Shown in pieces: positions 5,091-12,836 of a stretch of DNA of 15,056 nucleotides. Position numbers and translations under genes: made by a program. The stretch covers positions 1-15,056 of the forward strand of contig CAJUEB010000036.1 in NCBI GenBank assembly GCA_910585135.1, written 5' to 3'. Every line of letters begins with the position of its first letter. The first letter of the stretch is position 1. The stretch is from an uncultured Eubacteriales bacterium (GTDB lineage: Bacteria > Bacillota > Clostridia > Peptostreptococcales > Anaerovoracaceae). Below the pieces are notes generated by a model. That model was not told where the DNA came from. It saw only the letters and a program-made list of their open reading frames with translations, and searched no databases.

Positions 5091-6203
5091 GTGAAAAAGC
5101 GTATATTTGGAAAAATTACAGCGGGATTTGTGGCGGTGCTTCTGATGCTGTGGATGGACGTGGCGGTTTACGCCGGTTCTTATTACGATGGGCGGGATGG
5201 TGATATCAGCCTATACTTGCCGGATGGATGGAATTTCCAGGAGATTGATAAAACAGATGATGCTGATTCAGCTTATGAGAAAATTCTCGAATGCTATGAT
5301 GCTTCAGGGGAAACGATGCTTCATCTGGATCTGTATTACATGCAGGATGAAACTACAGATGGGGAATATTTTTACTTTGATGGTTCGGAAGAAGAAGCGA
5401 TGCTTTATTATGAGCAATATGGCATGACGGCGATTGAGAACCTGTATGGGAGCATATCGAATGACGCTAGTTTTACGGTCGGTGAAGCAGAATTTTGGGA
5501 CGGGGAATGGAACGGCTTTTTAGTGGTAAAGGTAACGGGTAATATGACGCCGAAGGACGGCGGACAGTCCTATGCGTTTGCGGATACCGTTTATCTTACT
5601 TGCAATATGGCTGGTACGGATGATATAGTAGTTCATAATCTGCTCGTATTCTATAACGAGGATCGTACGGCGATTACTGGTAAATCCGCTGATGTTGCAC
5701 GTGAAGTTGCCGATGGGTTCTATGATTATGGGTATAGCGATAGCCAGGCTGGTGTTTCGGGCAGTACATATTCCGATGAGTGGGGCGATGATGGCACTGA
5801 TATAAGCGAGATCATCAGTGCGGCTGTCCCTGTATTAGGATCTCTGGGTGTTTTTGTGATAATATTTGTCAGGAAGAGAATCGCTGCAAAGAAGCAGCCT
5901 TCTGACCAGTTGACAGGACGCTTGAGCGGAACAGAAAGCAAAAAGCAACACCGTCGTAAAACGCCGTCAAAGCCTAAAGCGGATAACGCCAAAGCACATG
6001 ACCATGTGCGGGAGATTTTACAAATCAATCAAACCTACAGGCAGAAGGGCGGCAAGTCCCCTGCTGAACAAAAGCGTTACCTGGACAGCGAATCGAGATA
6101 TCTGCAAAGCCTGGAAACGCTGCAAAAGTCGGGGCTTCTGACGAAGGAGGAAATGCGGGAAATGGTGCAAAGGCATGAAAGGAGCCTTAACAGGAAAAAC
6201 TAA
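5091..6203 (+). CDS. Exported, membrane-anchored protein with cytoplasmic SHOCT-like tail
   Basis: The protein is 370 residues with a GTG start at 5091, fixed by GGAGG 5 bases upstream. Residues 1-28 form a signal peptide (basic MKKR, a hydrophobic core, then VYAG). The extracytoplasmic part (about 30-235) is acidic and rich in Tyr and Asp, with beta-type strands such as DGDISLYLPDGW. A single helix (about 241-260) is followed by RKRIAAKK, so the C-terminal 110 residues are cytoplasmic. These are basic and end in SRYLQSLETLQKSGLLTKEE (338-357), which resembles the short SHOCT oligomerisation motif. The function is unknown. It sits 21 bases before nfeD and is probably in the same operon, so a membrane-stress or microdomain role is conceivable. 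Confidence 0.72.
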   Translation: MKKRIFGKITAGFVAVLLMLWMDVAVYAGSYYDGRDGDISLYLPDGWNFQEIDKTDDADSAYEKILECYDASGETMLHLDLYYMQDETTDGEYFYFDGSEEEAMLYYEQYGMTAIENLYGSISNDASFTVGEAEFWDGEWNGFLVVKVTGNMTPKDGGQSYAFADTVYLTCNMAGTDDIVVHNLLVFYNEDRTAITGKSADVAREVADGFYDYGYSDSQAGVSGSTYSDEWGDDGTDISEIISAAVPVLGSLGVFVIIFVRKRIAAKKQPSDQLTGRLSGTESKKQHRRKTPSKPKADNAKAHDHVREILQINQTYRQKGGKSPAEQKRYLDSESRYLQSLETLQKSGLLTKEEMREMVQRHERSLNRKN

Positions 6204-6224
6204 CATTAAGAAAGGAGATGTCCA

Positions 6225-6680
6225 ATGACGATATTTGGAATGACTGTAAGCCTGGCAACGATATGGTTTCTGGCGGCAGGCGTTTTAGCCGTGATAGAAG
6301 CGATTACGCTGGGACTCACCAGTATCTGGTTTGCCGGGGGCGCTGTGGGAGCGGCCGTCGCTGCGATGCTGGGCGCGCCGTTAATCGTGCAGATTATCGT
6401 GTTTTTAGTGCTTTCCGCCATCCTGCTTGCCGTTACCAGGCCTTTGGTGAAAAAACGCTTGAATGCCAAGACGGAAAAGACGAATGTCGATGCGCTGATC
6501 GGGCAGACGGGCATGGTCGAAGAAAAAATTACCCAGTACAAGCCCGGACAGGTGAGAGCCGACGGTAAGATCTGGACCGCAGCATGTGAATCAGGAGAAA
6601 TAAAAAAAGGAACGATCGTTATTATAAAATCCATAAAAGGTGTTACCATTATGGTAGAGGAAATAAATAAGGAGGGGTAA
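6225..6680 (+). CDS. NfeD family membrane protein
   Basis: The protein is 151 residues; AAAGGAG 8 bases before ATG 6225 supports the start. Hydrophobic segments at roughly 8-30, 33-50 and 52-70 (with GLTSIWFAGGAVGA) precede a soluble C-terminal OB-fold-type domain from about residue 88 (DALIGQTGMVEEKI, then GTIVIIKSIKGVTIMVEEI). This is the short NfeD form without the ClpP-like serine protease domain. NfeD proteins pair with SPFH proteins in membrane microdomains, and the SPFH gene follows one base after this stop, which strongly supports the assignment. Exact biochemical activity is not known for the short forms. Confidence 0.92.
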   Translation: MTIFGMTVSLATIWFLAAGVLAVIEAITLGLTSIWFAGGAVGAAVAAMLGAPLIVQIIVFLVLSAILLAVTRPLVKKRLNAKTEKTNVDALIGQTGMVEEKITQYKPGQVRADGKIWTAACESGEIKKGTIVIIKSIKGVTIMVEEINKEG

Positions 6681-6681
6681 A

Positions 6682-7587
6682 ATGCTATCCATTATTTCAA
6701 TCATTGTATTAGTTATTATTATTTTAGCATTGATCGTGACAAGCATCAGAATCGTGCCACAGGCCAATGCTTATGTTTTGGAACGATTGGGAGCTTATTA
6801 TGCGACATGGCAGGTAGGACTGCACTTCAAAATTCCGTTGATCGACAAAGTAGCGAGAAAGGTTTCACTGAAGGAACACGTAATTGATTTCCCGCCGCAG
6901 CCTGTTATCACGAAGGATAACGTTACCATCGAAATCGATACGGTCGTGTATTTTCAGATCACAGATCCGAAGCTCTATGCTTACGGCGTTGAAAACCCGA
7001 TGGCAGCGATCGAAAACCTGACGGCAACTACGCTTCGTAACATCATCGGTGAATTGGAACTGGATGGGACGCTGACAAGCCGCGAGCATATCAACGGCAA
7101 GATTCGCGTTGTGTTGGATGAGGCTACTGATGCGTGGGGCATCAAGATCAATCGTGTAGAAGTGAAAAATATTAATCCGCCAGCCGACATACAAATGGCT
7201 ATGGAAAAGCAAATGCGGGCAGAACGAGAAAGACGGGAAGCGATTTTACGGGCCGAAGGTGAAAAGAAATCTGCAATCCTCATTGCAGAAGGAAATAAGG
7301 AAGCGGTGATTCTGGAAGCGGAAGCCTCCAAGCAGGCGGCGATCAAAGCGGCAGAAGGTGAAGCGGAAGCAATCCTCATGGTACAGCGCGCGACCGCAGA
7401 CGGCATCAGGATGCTGGGAGAGGCTGATGCAACGAAAGAAGTGTTGACGCTGAAAAGCTTGGAAGCATTTGAAAAGGCGGCCGACGGCAAGGCGACGAAG
7501 ATCATCATTCCTGCTGAAATCCAGGGAATGGCTGGTCTGGCAAGCTCGCTGACGGGGATCGTCGATGGCATGAAGGAACAGAAATAA
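6682..7587 (+). CDS. SPFH domain / slipin (stomatin-prohibitin family) protein
   Basis: The protein is 301 residues with AAGGAGG 7 bases before ATG 6682. An N-terminal membrane anchor (about 3-24) is followed by the SPFH domain: IVPQANAYVLERLGAYY, WQVGLHFKIPLIDKVARKV, VITKDNVTIEIDTVVYFQI, then IRVVLDEATDAWGIKINRVE and NINPP. An alanine/glutamate-rich coiled coil (about 170-240, with repeated AEGEK/AEGN/AEGEAE units) and a C-terminal IIIPAEIQGMAGL stretch complete the normal slipin architecture at normal length. Such proteins form large membrane-bound oligomers that organise microdomains and help quality control. The nfeD gene directly upstream is the classic partner. Confidence 0.95.
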   Translation: MLSIISIIVLVIIILALIVTSIRIVPQANAYVLERLGAYYATWQVGLHFKIPLIDKVARKVSLKEHVIDFPPQPVITKDNVTIEIDTVVYFQITDPKLYAYGVENPMAAIENLTATTLRNIIGELELDGTLTSREHINGKIRVVLDEATDAWGIKINRVEVKNINPPADIQMAMEKQMRAERERREAILRAEGEKKSAILIAEGNKEAVILEAEASKQAAIKAAEGEAEAILMVQRATADGIRMLGEADATKEVLTLKSLEAFEKAADGKATKIIIPAEIQGMAGLASSLTGIVDGMKEQK

Positions 7588-7771
7588 GCGCAGGCAGAAG
7601 GGCGAATTGGGATGAAGAGCTGGATGCGGCTCAACTGGCAAGCGCATAAAGTGTAAACAATCAACAAAACTACATGAATTACAAGCTTTTCGAACACAGA
7701 AAAAACACAAACAGGATGGATAATAGGTTCTATGTTTGTTGAAATTTTTGGTTAAGAAAGGAATTATTTGA

Positions 7772-8497
7772 ATGAGTAAAGGGAACAGGGCAGCGAAAAA
7801 CAGCACGAGGAAAAATAACACAAAGAAAAACGGTGCGGCATGGTTGCCTAACACGCTATACGTTATTTCAGCGTTGATCGCGGTGGTATTTGTGTATATG
7901 ATGATCGTGAACATCATGTATATCCAAAATTACCTGGCATCTTACGGAATGGCCTTTTCAGATATGTGGATGGATTCTATCCAGTATATTTTGACAGGTT
8001 CGATCAGTTATCTGGTTTATGCGATTCTGGTATTTTGCGCCGGAAAACTCATCAGCATGGTGGGTGCAGGGAAGACAGACGCTTCTGGGGAGCGGACGGA
8101 TTCAAACAGAGACGAGGCTTTGACGGTTGGCAAAGCAAAGGAACAGCTCCGCGCGCCGCAGGACGCAGAGTTTGCTGGAGCACAGCAGCCTGTAGAAATG
8201 CTTGGCGAAGCAAAAGCGCAGGATTGCGAGCCGCAGGAAGAAGCTGGCGCGCAGGCAGATGCCGGCATGCAGTCGGAGGAAGATAGTCTGCATTCGGATG
8301 AAGATGAAGCGGCGAAAGCTGATTTGCGGGCAAAAACCACAGCGGTGGAGGCAGATGTACAGGCAGAGGAAGAGTCACAAGCCGATGCTGACGCATCACC
8401 GTCAGGAGAAAAAGATTTAGGTGCAGATGCTGACGCATCATCAGCCGGGGATGAGCCGCAGGAAAAAGTGAATCCGCAGGCAGACACCAACGCATAA
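7772..8497 (+). CDS. Two-helix membrane protein with acidic alanine-rich tail
   Basis: The protein is 241 residues, ATG 7772 with AAAGGA 10 bases upstream. A basic, Lys/Asn-rich N-terminus (1-22) precedes two hydrophobic helices (about 27-50 and 72-95) with a short loop between. From about 100 to the end the protein is low-complexity, dominated by Ala, Glu, Asp and Gln, with repeating units such as QADAG, QAEEES and ADADAS. The positive N-terminus suggests that both ends face the cytoplasm, leaving the acidic tail inside, possibly as a binding or recruitment arm. I recognise no family. Tail-coding DNA carries a 15-bp direct repeat, evidence of slippage growth. It follows the SPFH gene after 184 bases. 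Confidence 0.72.
   Translation: MSKGNRAAKNSTRKNNTKKNGAAWLPNTLYVISALIAVVFVYMMIVNIMYIQNYLASYGMAFSDMWMDSIQYILTGSISYLVYAILVFCAGKLISMVGAGKTDASGERTDSNRDEALTVGKAKEQLRAPQDAEFAGAQQPVEMLGEAKAQDCEPQEEAGAQADAGMQSEEDSLHSDEDEAAKADLRAKTTAVEADVQAEEESQADADASPSGEKDLGADADASSAGDEPQEKVNPQADTNA
8384..8440 (+). repeat. 15-bp direct repeat in the acidic-tail coding region
   Basis: GATGCTGACGCATCA occurs at 8384-8398 and again at 8426-8440, 42 bases apart and therefore in frame. Both copies encode DADAS. This fits expansion of the acidic tail by internal duplication. Confidence 0.85.
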
Positions 8498-8581
8498 GAA
8501 AACGCTGGCAAACCGGGCAGCAGGACATCAGTCAGGGCGGCGTTAGCCTTTTCCATATCAGGTTAATCAGGAGATACTATC

Positions 8582-10126
8582 ATGAAAAACTATAAAAAAC
8601 TGCAAAATGGCAGCGATATCAGGGGCATATCCTTAACAGGTGTGCCGGGAGAGCTGCCTGACTTGACGCCAGATGAGGCAAAAGATATCGCCAGGGGATT
8701 TTTGATCTGGCTGTGCGATAGAACTGGGAAAAAACCGGAGGATTTAACGATCGCGATCGGAAGAGATCCGCGGATTTCGGGAAAGCGTCTTCTGGACGGG
8801 CTGATGGATGGTTTTGGGCCTTACGGCGTAACGGCATATGATTGTGGCTTGGCATCGACGCCCGCTATGTTTATGGCAACTTTGTTTCCTGCATTCCGTT
8901 GTGATGGCGCGATCATGATCACCGCCAGCCACTTGCCTTATAATCGAAACGGGTTCAAATTTTTCACAGAAAAAGGCGGCCTTGATAAAGCGGATATTTC
9001 CTGTATTCTGGAATATGCAGGGGATGCAGGATCGGGCATCAGAGAATTAGGACAGCCTCAGAATACGGAAGGATTTACGCATCGTTTGGGGCAGAGAATC
9101 TATCCCGCCCAGGAAAAGGATTTGATGTCCCTTTATTGCGAACATTTGAGGAGGAAAATCATTGATGGCGTAGGAAACAGCGAAAAGCCGCTGGATGGCA
9201 TGAAGATCGTCGTAGATGCTGGAAATGGAAGCGGTGGTTTTTTTGCGAGAAAGGTACTTGCGCCTTTAGGCGCTGATGTGCAGGGCAGCCAGTACCTTGA
9301 CCCGGATGGGACGTTTCCTTATCATGCGCCAAACCCGGAGGATGTGGATGCAATGCATGCGCTTTCCATGCGGGTGATTTCCACGGGTGCGGATTTTGGG
9401 ATCATCTTTGATACAGACGTGGATCGGTCGGCTGCTGTAGATGGGCGGGGTCGTGAGATCGCGAGGAATGGCATCGTTGCTATGGCGGCGGCGTTGGTAG
9501 CGGAGGATCATCCGCAGACGACGGTCGTAACCGATAGCATTACCAGCAAGCAATTGACTCAGTTTATAGAGGACAAGCTGGGGCTTCGGCACTTGCGCTT
9601 TAAACGGGGATATAAAAATGTCATCAATAAAGCGAAGGAACTGAACCAGCAGGACATTGACTGCCAGTTAGCGATCGAAACCTCCGGCCATGCGGCGCTT
9701 CGTGAGAATTACTTTCTCGATGATGGCGCATATTTAGCGGTTAAAATCGTAATCAAGGCGGCTAAGCTTCGGGCGGAAGGAAAAACGCTGGATTGTGTGA
9801 TAGAAGATCTGCAAGAACCTGCCGATGAAAAGGAAATTAGAATTTCTGTCACTTGTAACGACTTTGGTGCTTATGGCGACAAAGTGCTGGCGGAGCTGAA
9901 AGAATTTGTGGACGCATCGGGGGAGCTTTCCCTGGAAGAACCAAATTATGAAGGCGTTAGAATCAATTTCCCGAACGGATGGTGTTTGCTGCGCAAGTCA
10001 TTGCATGATCCGATTTTACCGATGAATATGGCGTCAGATGAAGAGGGTGGTTGCCAGGAAATCAAAACGGTTATGGCAGACTTTTTATCAAGTTATGAAT
10101 ATCTGGATTTATCGGTTCTGGCGTGA
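8582..10126 (+). CDS. Phosphoglucomutase/phosphomannomutase family protein
   Basis: The protein is 514 residues, ATG 8582 with AGGAGA 7 bases upstream. It has all the alpha-D-phosphohexomutase signatures in order: SDIRGI (11-16), the phosphoserine loop TASHLPYNRNGFKFF with catalytic Ser116, the metal-binding DTDVDR (Asp277, Asp279, Asp281), the sugar-binding ETSGH (366-370) and a C-terminal phosphate-binding region. It should interconvert hexose 1- and 6-phosphates for glycan or envelope precursor synthesis. Glucose and mannose forms cannot be told apart from sequence alone. At 514 residues it is longer than the typical 450-residue bacterial PMM/PGM. It lies between an unknown membrane protein and nnrE, all in one direction. 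Confidence 0.92.
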   Translation: MKNYKKLQNGSDIRGISLTGVPGELPDLTPDEAKDIARGFLIWLCDRTGKKPEDLTIAIGRDPRISGKRLLDGLMDGFGPYGVTAYDCGLASTPAMFMATLFPAFRCDGAIMITASHLPYNRNGFKFFTEKGGLDKADISCILEYAGDAGSGIRELGQPQNTEGFTHRLGQRIYPAQEKDLMSLYCEHLRRKIIDGVGNSEKPLDGMKIVVDAGNGSGGFFARKVLAPLGADVQGSQYLDPDGTFPYHAPNPEDVDAMHALSMRVISTGADFGIIFDTDVDRSAAVDGRGREIARNGIVAMAAALVAEDHPQTTVVTDSITSKQLTQFIEDKLGLRHLRFKRGYKNVINKAKELNQQDIDCQLAIETSGHAALRENYFLDDGAYLAVKIVIKAAKLRAEGKTLDCVIEDLQEPADEKEIRISVTCNDFGAYGDKVLAELKEFVDASGELSLEEPNYEGVRINFPNGWCLLRKSLHDPILPMNMASDEEGGCQEIKTVMADFLSSYEYLDLSVLA

Positions 10127-10162
10127 ACGTCTGCGCTTGCTTAGCGGAGAAGGAGCGGTAAT

Positions 10163-11032
10163 ATGAGAAGGATCGGGGAACATTTTGTTACGTGCGGGCA
10201 GATGAAGCTGCTCGAACAAAGAGCTGATGCAGACGGTTTATCTTATTATCAGATGATGGAAAACGCAGGAACAGGGGCGGCACGGTTTATTTTGGAGCTT
10301 GCCGTTTACCGGGATGCGGTGAAAGAGGACGCAGGAAAGGTTCAGGCTGCGGGGTTTCGGGCGGCGGAGGAAAATATTGCAGGGGTATTTGCGCCAAAGT
10401 CCGCACCTGCTGGTGTTGCTGGTATCCTGCGTGGAGACATAATAACGCCTGTAAAGGATTCGGCGGGAAAGGCGTATATCTTTTGCGGTAAGGGCAATAA
10501 TGGCGGGGATGGTTTCGTGGTGGCTCGCCTGATGAGCGATGCGGGTTATGATATTACGGTAGTCCTGGTTGAAGGCCGCCCGAAGACAACGGATGCGATT
10601 ACGAATTTTGAACTGTTAAAAAATCGCCCGATCAAGATTCTTGACATGGACAGCAATAACAGGGCATTGATGGAGCTTGATGGCATCCCGGATATTATCG
10701 TGGATGCGATGTATGGCACAGGTTTTCATGGACGGCTGGAAAGCAACGGCCTCAAGGCTGCGATTTACATAAACCGGTATGCACGCAAGACCATTGATGG
10801 AAAACCCGAAACGCCGGTCATTGTCGTATCGCTGGATATTCCGTCGGGGCTTGGCGGCGATCTGGTCGATGAAAGAGAGCTGGATGAGAATGCGATTACT
10901 GCGCATTACACGCTCACGTTCCATGCCAGAAAGCCTGTTCATTTGCAAAAATTTGCGCAGAAATACTGCGGGGAGATTTCCGTTGTCGATATCGGAATCG
11001 ATGAAGAACGTTTGTGGAATGTGGCATTTTAA
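10163..11032 (+). CDS. nnrE: NAD(P)H-hydrate epimerase (YjeF N-terminal domain), stand-alone
   Basis: The protein is 289 residues; ATG 10163 has an AAGGAG site 8 bases upstream. The YjeF_N marks are clear: MENAG (32-36), GKGNNGGDGFVVAR (109-122), VDAMYGTGFHG (180-190), SLDIPSG (223-229) and TLTFHARKPVH (250-260). It should epimerise R- and S-NAD(P)HX, the hydrated cofactors made by heat, acid or GAPDH side activity, feeding the S form to the dehydratase NnrD. In many bacteria the two are fused; here the carbohydrate-kinase-like dehydratase half is absent and no nnrD is in the window. Residues about 47-102 are an extra low-complexity segment between MENAG and the NNGGDG loop, which most homologues lack. 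The terminator at 11107-11144 follows. Confidence 0.9.
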   Translation: MRRIGEHFVTCGQMKLLEQRADADGLSYYQMMENAGTGAARFILELAVYRDAVKEDAGKVQAAGFRAAEENIAGVFAPKSAPAGVAGILRGDIITPVKDSAGKAYIFCGKGNNGGDGFVVARLMSDAGYDITVVLVEGRPKTTDAITNFELLKNRPIKILDMDSNNRALMELDGIPDIIVDAMYGTGFHGRLESNGLKAAIYINRYARKTIDGKPETPVIVVSLDIPSGLGGDLVDERELDENAITAHYTLTFHARKPVHLQKFAQKYCGEISVVDIGIDEERLWNVAF

Positions 11033-11052
11033 ATTATGAAATATTGCATTTT

Positions 11053-11076
11053 AGCGGAAAGCAGGATGTTATTTTT
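11053..11076 (+). repeat. Left direct repeat flanking the AbiE cassette
   Basis: AGCGGAAAGCAGGATGTTATT, extended to 11076 by three more T residues, lies 21 bases after the nnrE stop. The right copy is at 12813-12836, with one extra G. The 18-base core from AAAGCAGG to TATTTT is identical. This copy lacks the CCTGCTTTC arm that completes a terminator hairpin in the right copy. Confidence 0.8.
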
Positions 11077-11106
11077 CGTCGCAAGATGAGGAAGGTTTTT
11101 ATGTCA

Positions 11107-11150
11107 GGTACGGTGTAACTTTGTAAAATGAGTTGCGCCGTACCTTTTGT
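11107..11150 (+). terminator. Intrinsic terminator downstream of nnrE
   Basis: GGTACGGTGTAACT (11107-11120) pairs along its whole length with AGTTGCGCCGTACC (11131-11144), counting two G-T wobbles, around a 10-base loop. TTTTGT follows. It lies 75 bases after the nnrE stop, but between the two cassette repeats, so it may have arrived with the AbiE cassette. Confidence 0.85.
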
Positions 11151-11207
11151 CGTTATATTGCAAAGCGGAAATGCTACGGGATTTAATTGATCGTTCAATT
11201 GCTTTAA

Positions 11208-11287
11208 GCGTACAAGTTTAGAATAATGTACGCATATAGTTGCTGCAATTTACAAAACCATATGGTATAATAATTGCGTACATTATT
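11208..11287 (+). promoter_or_regulatory. Operator-like inverted repeats around the AbiE promoter
   Basis: AATAATGTACGCA (11222-11234) and TGCGTACATTATT (11275-11287) are perfect 13-bp inverted repeats 40 bases apart that enclose the -10 box at 11266-11271. A third half-site, GCGTACA, lies at 11208-11214. The right half covers the expected transcription start. Characterised AbiEi antitoxins bind inverted repeats in their own promoter and repress it, so this is the likely autoregulatory operator. Confidence 0.8.
11263..11271 (+). promoter_or_regulatory. Extended -10 promoter of the AbiE operon
   Basis: The sequence reads TGGTATAAT (11263-11271), a consensus TATAAT with the extended TGn element. 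The -35 region (CTGCAA, 11243-11248, spacer 17) is poor. Transcription should begin near 11278, inside the right operator half-site. Confidence 0.75.
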
Positions 11288-11318
11288 TATTTCTTGCGTG
11301 CGGAAAGTTGGTGTCTGC

Positions 11319-11924
11319 TTGAGTAAAAAAGAAATTTTAAAAAAAGTAATTGAAAATAATGGCGGTATTGCAAAAACTTCAGATTTCGCTGCTAATGGGA
11401 TCAATAAATATGAAGTTGCGGCTTTCTGTAAAGAGGGGCTCATCGAAAGGATTCGTAGGGGATTTTATCAGCTTCCTCAGAGCAATGGCGCGGCAGAGGA
11501 ACAGTTGATCCATGAGCTGCTTCCGCAGGGAATTATTTGTGTTGAGTCCGCTTTGTTTCACTACGGATATAGTGATTTTTCTCCCCGTGAATGGTCGATT
11601 GCCGTACCAAGGACGGCAACCCGTGCCGTAAAGAACATTGAAGAATTTCCGATGAAAGCTTACTATATTCAAAAGGAATTTTTAGATATAGGCAAGTCCA
11701 CAAGCAATTTTAACGGTGTAATATTGCCTGTATATGATCGTGAACGAACAATATGCGATTGCTTTAAGTACCGCACAAAACTTGACAATGAAATTTTTAA
11801 TAAGTCCGTCAATGCCTATACTGCTGATGAAAAAAAGAATCTTGCAAATTTGTCTAAATACGCAAAGGAAATGAAGCTTTATACAAAGGTTATGAATGTG
11901 ATGGAGGTATTGCTTAATGGCTGA
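11319..11924 (+). CDS. AbiEi-family antitoxin (type IV toxin-antitoxin)
   Basis: The protein is 201 residues from TTG 11319 (MSKKEILKKVIEN). An open frame continues upstream to 11274, but that would start inside the promoter; the TTG is favoured because family members begin at about this point. The ribosome binding site is weak (GGTG 5 bases upstream). Residues 1-54 form the winged-helix domain, with KTSDFAANGINKYEVAAFCK and RIRRGFYQLP. The rest matches the AbiEi C-terminal part (GIICVESALFHYGYSD at 71-86, then WSIAVPR and ERTICDCF). AbiEi proteins repress their own promoter and counter the AbiEii nucleotidyltransferase. The inverted repeats at 11222-11287 are the expected target. The stop lies inside the next gene (8-base overlap). 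Confidence 0.88.
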   Translation: MSKKEILKKVIENNGGIAKTSDFAANGINKYEVAAFCKEGLIERIRRGFYQLPQSNGAAEEQLIHELLPQGIICVESALFHYGYSDFSPREWSIAVPRTATRAVKNIEEFPMKAYYIQKEFLDIGKSTSNFNGVILPVYDRERTICDCFKYRTKLDNEIFNKSVNAYTADEKKNLANLSKYAKEMKLYTKVMNVMEVLLNG

Positions 11925-12813
11925 TATAGCTGCGTCCGTTCTAGCGCGACTTAAAAACAAAGCTGCTGAAAGCGGCAGGAGCTATCAGCTCTGCTTGCAG
12001 CTCTTTTGCCAAGAGGAATTTTTGCGCCGTTTGGAAAAGTCCAAGTATGCTGAAAACCTCGTACTGAAAGGCGGCTTGTTCCTCTATTCCCTTACTGACT
12101 TTGAGAGCCGAGTGACAGTTGATGTGGATTTTTTGCTTTGGCAAATACCTAATACACCAGAGCAGTTAAGAAATATCATTGAAGAAATTATAGCGGTTCA
12201 TACCGGCAATGATTTTGTTACCTTTGAGATAAAAGATGTTGCACCTATTGCCGCCCAGAAGAAGTATGCAGGCATCGGAGTGTCGATGGTTGCTCGTATT
12301 AAAAATACTCGCACACCCTTTGGTATCGATTTCGGTGTTGGTGATGTCATTGTACCAAAGCAGGAAAGGCGAAAAATTCCCACTCAGCTTGATGATTTTA
12401 TTGCACCCACAGTTAATACTTATTCCATTGAAACGACTGTTGCTGAGAAAATTGATGCTATCCTAAACCTGATGGAATTTTCCAGCCGTATGAAAGACTA
12501 TTATGATATTTATTATCTTGCAAATAAATTTGATTTTGACGGCAATGTGCTAACAGAAGCACTCAGAAAAACTTTTGCAAACCGTGAACGCACTTTTACA
12601 GCGGAGCAATTTGAACAGGTTATGTGCTTTGATGACGATGTGGCAATGCAGAAAAAATGGAAAGCCTTTGTCCGTAAAATCGACACGAAAACAGATGATT
12701 ACAGTACCGTACTGAGAACAATAAAAGCTTTCTTGACAAAACCGTTTACAGCAGCAGTTGGAGACAAAGAATTTACTAAAAAATGGTCTGCCGCTAATGG
12801 CGAGTGGATATAA
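11917..12813 (+). CDS. AbiEii/AbiGii-family nucleotidyltransferase toxin
   Basis: The protein is 298 residues; ATG 11917 overlaps the AbiEi end, with GGAGG 9 bases upstream. The DNA polymerase-beta-like nucleotidyltransferase motifs are present: LKGGLFLYSL (50-59), TVDVDFLL (67-74) with metal ligands Asp69 and Asp71, FGIDFGVGD (135-143), TVAEKIDAI (174-182) and SRMKDYYDIYYL (190-201) with Lys193 and Asp197. All key residues look intact at family length, so it is predicted active. AbiEii enzymes use NTPs to modify a cellular target, with tRNA reported for some relatives, and give abortive phage resistance or stasis. Gene order, overlap and operator fit a complete AbiE module. Transcription ends at the hairpin 12818-12845. 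Confidence 0.9.
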   Translation: MADIAASVLARLKNKAAESGRSYQLCLQLFCQEEFLRRLEKSKYAENLVLKGGLFLYSLTDFESRVTVDVDFLLWQIPNTPEQLRNIIEEIIAVHTGNDFVTFEIKDVAPIAAQKKYAGIGVSMVARIKNTRTPFGIDFGVGDVIVPKQERRKIPTQLDDFIAPTVNTYSIETTVAEKIDAILNLMEFSSRMKDYYDIYYLANKFDFDGNVLTEALRKTFANRERTFTAEQFEQVMCFDDDVAMQKKWKAFVRKIDTKTDDYSTVLRTIKAFLTKPFTAAVGDKEFTKKWSAANGEWI

Positions 12814-12836
12814 GCGGGAAAGCAGGATGTTATTTT
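12813..12836 (+). repeat. Right direct repeat flanking the AbiE cassette
   Basis: AGCGGGAAAGCAGGATGTTA, extended to 12836 by TTTT, starts at the last base of the AbiEii stop codon. It matches 11053-11076 with one inserted G. It overlaps the terminator stem and the last codons of the convergent LarE-MazG gene (stop at 12830-12832), so the repeated sequence is partly the 3' end of that gene. Confidence 0.8.

Noticed and set aside
7707..7739. Hairpin ACAAACA/TGTTTGT between the SPFH and acidic-tail genes as a terminator
   Set aside because: Only 7 A/T-rich pairs, a 19-base loop and no immediate T-run; too weak to call.
7246..7917. Long open frames antisense to the SPFH gene (6981-7697 and 7246-7917, minus strand)
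   Set aside because: They mirror the alanine/glutamate-rich coiled-coil coding sequence, have no ribosome binding sites and give implausible proteins rich in Ser, Ala, Phe and Cys.
8017..8556. Antisense frames over the acidic-tail gene (8017-8556 and 8052-8528, minus strand)
   Set aside because: These are reflections of the low-complexity tail codons, with no start signals and no recognisable domain.
11274..11318. Upstream extension of AbiEi to TTG 11274
   Set aside because: That start lies within the operator and before the expected transcription start, and has no ribosome binding site.
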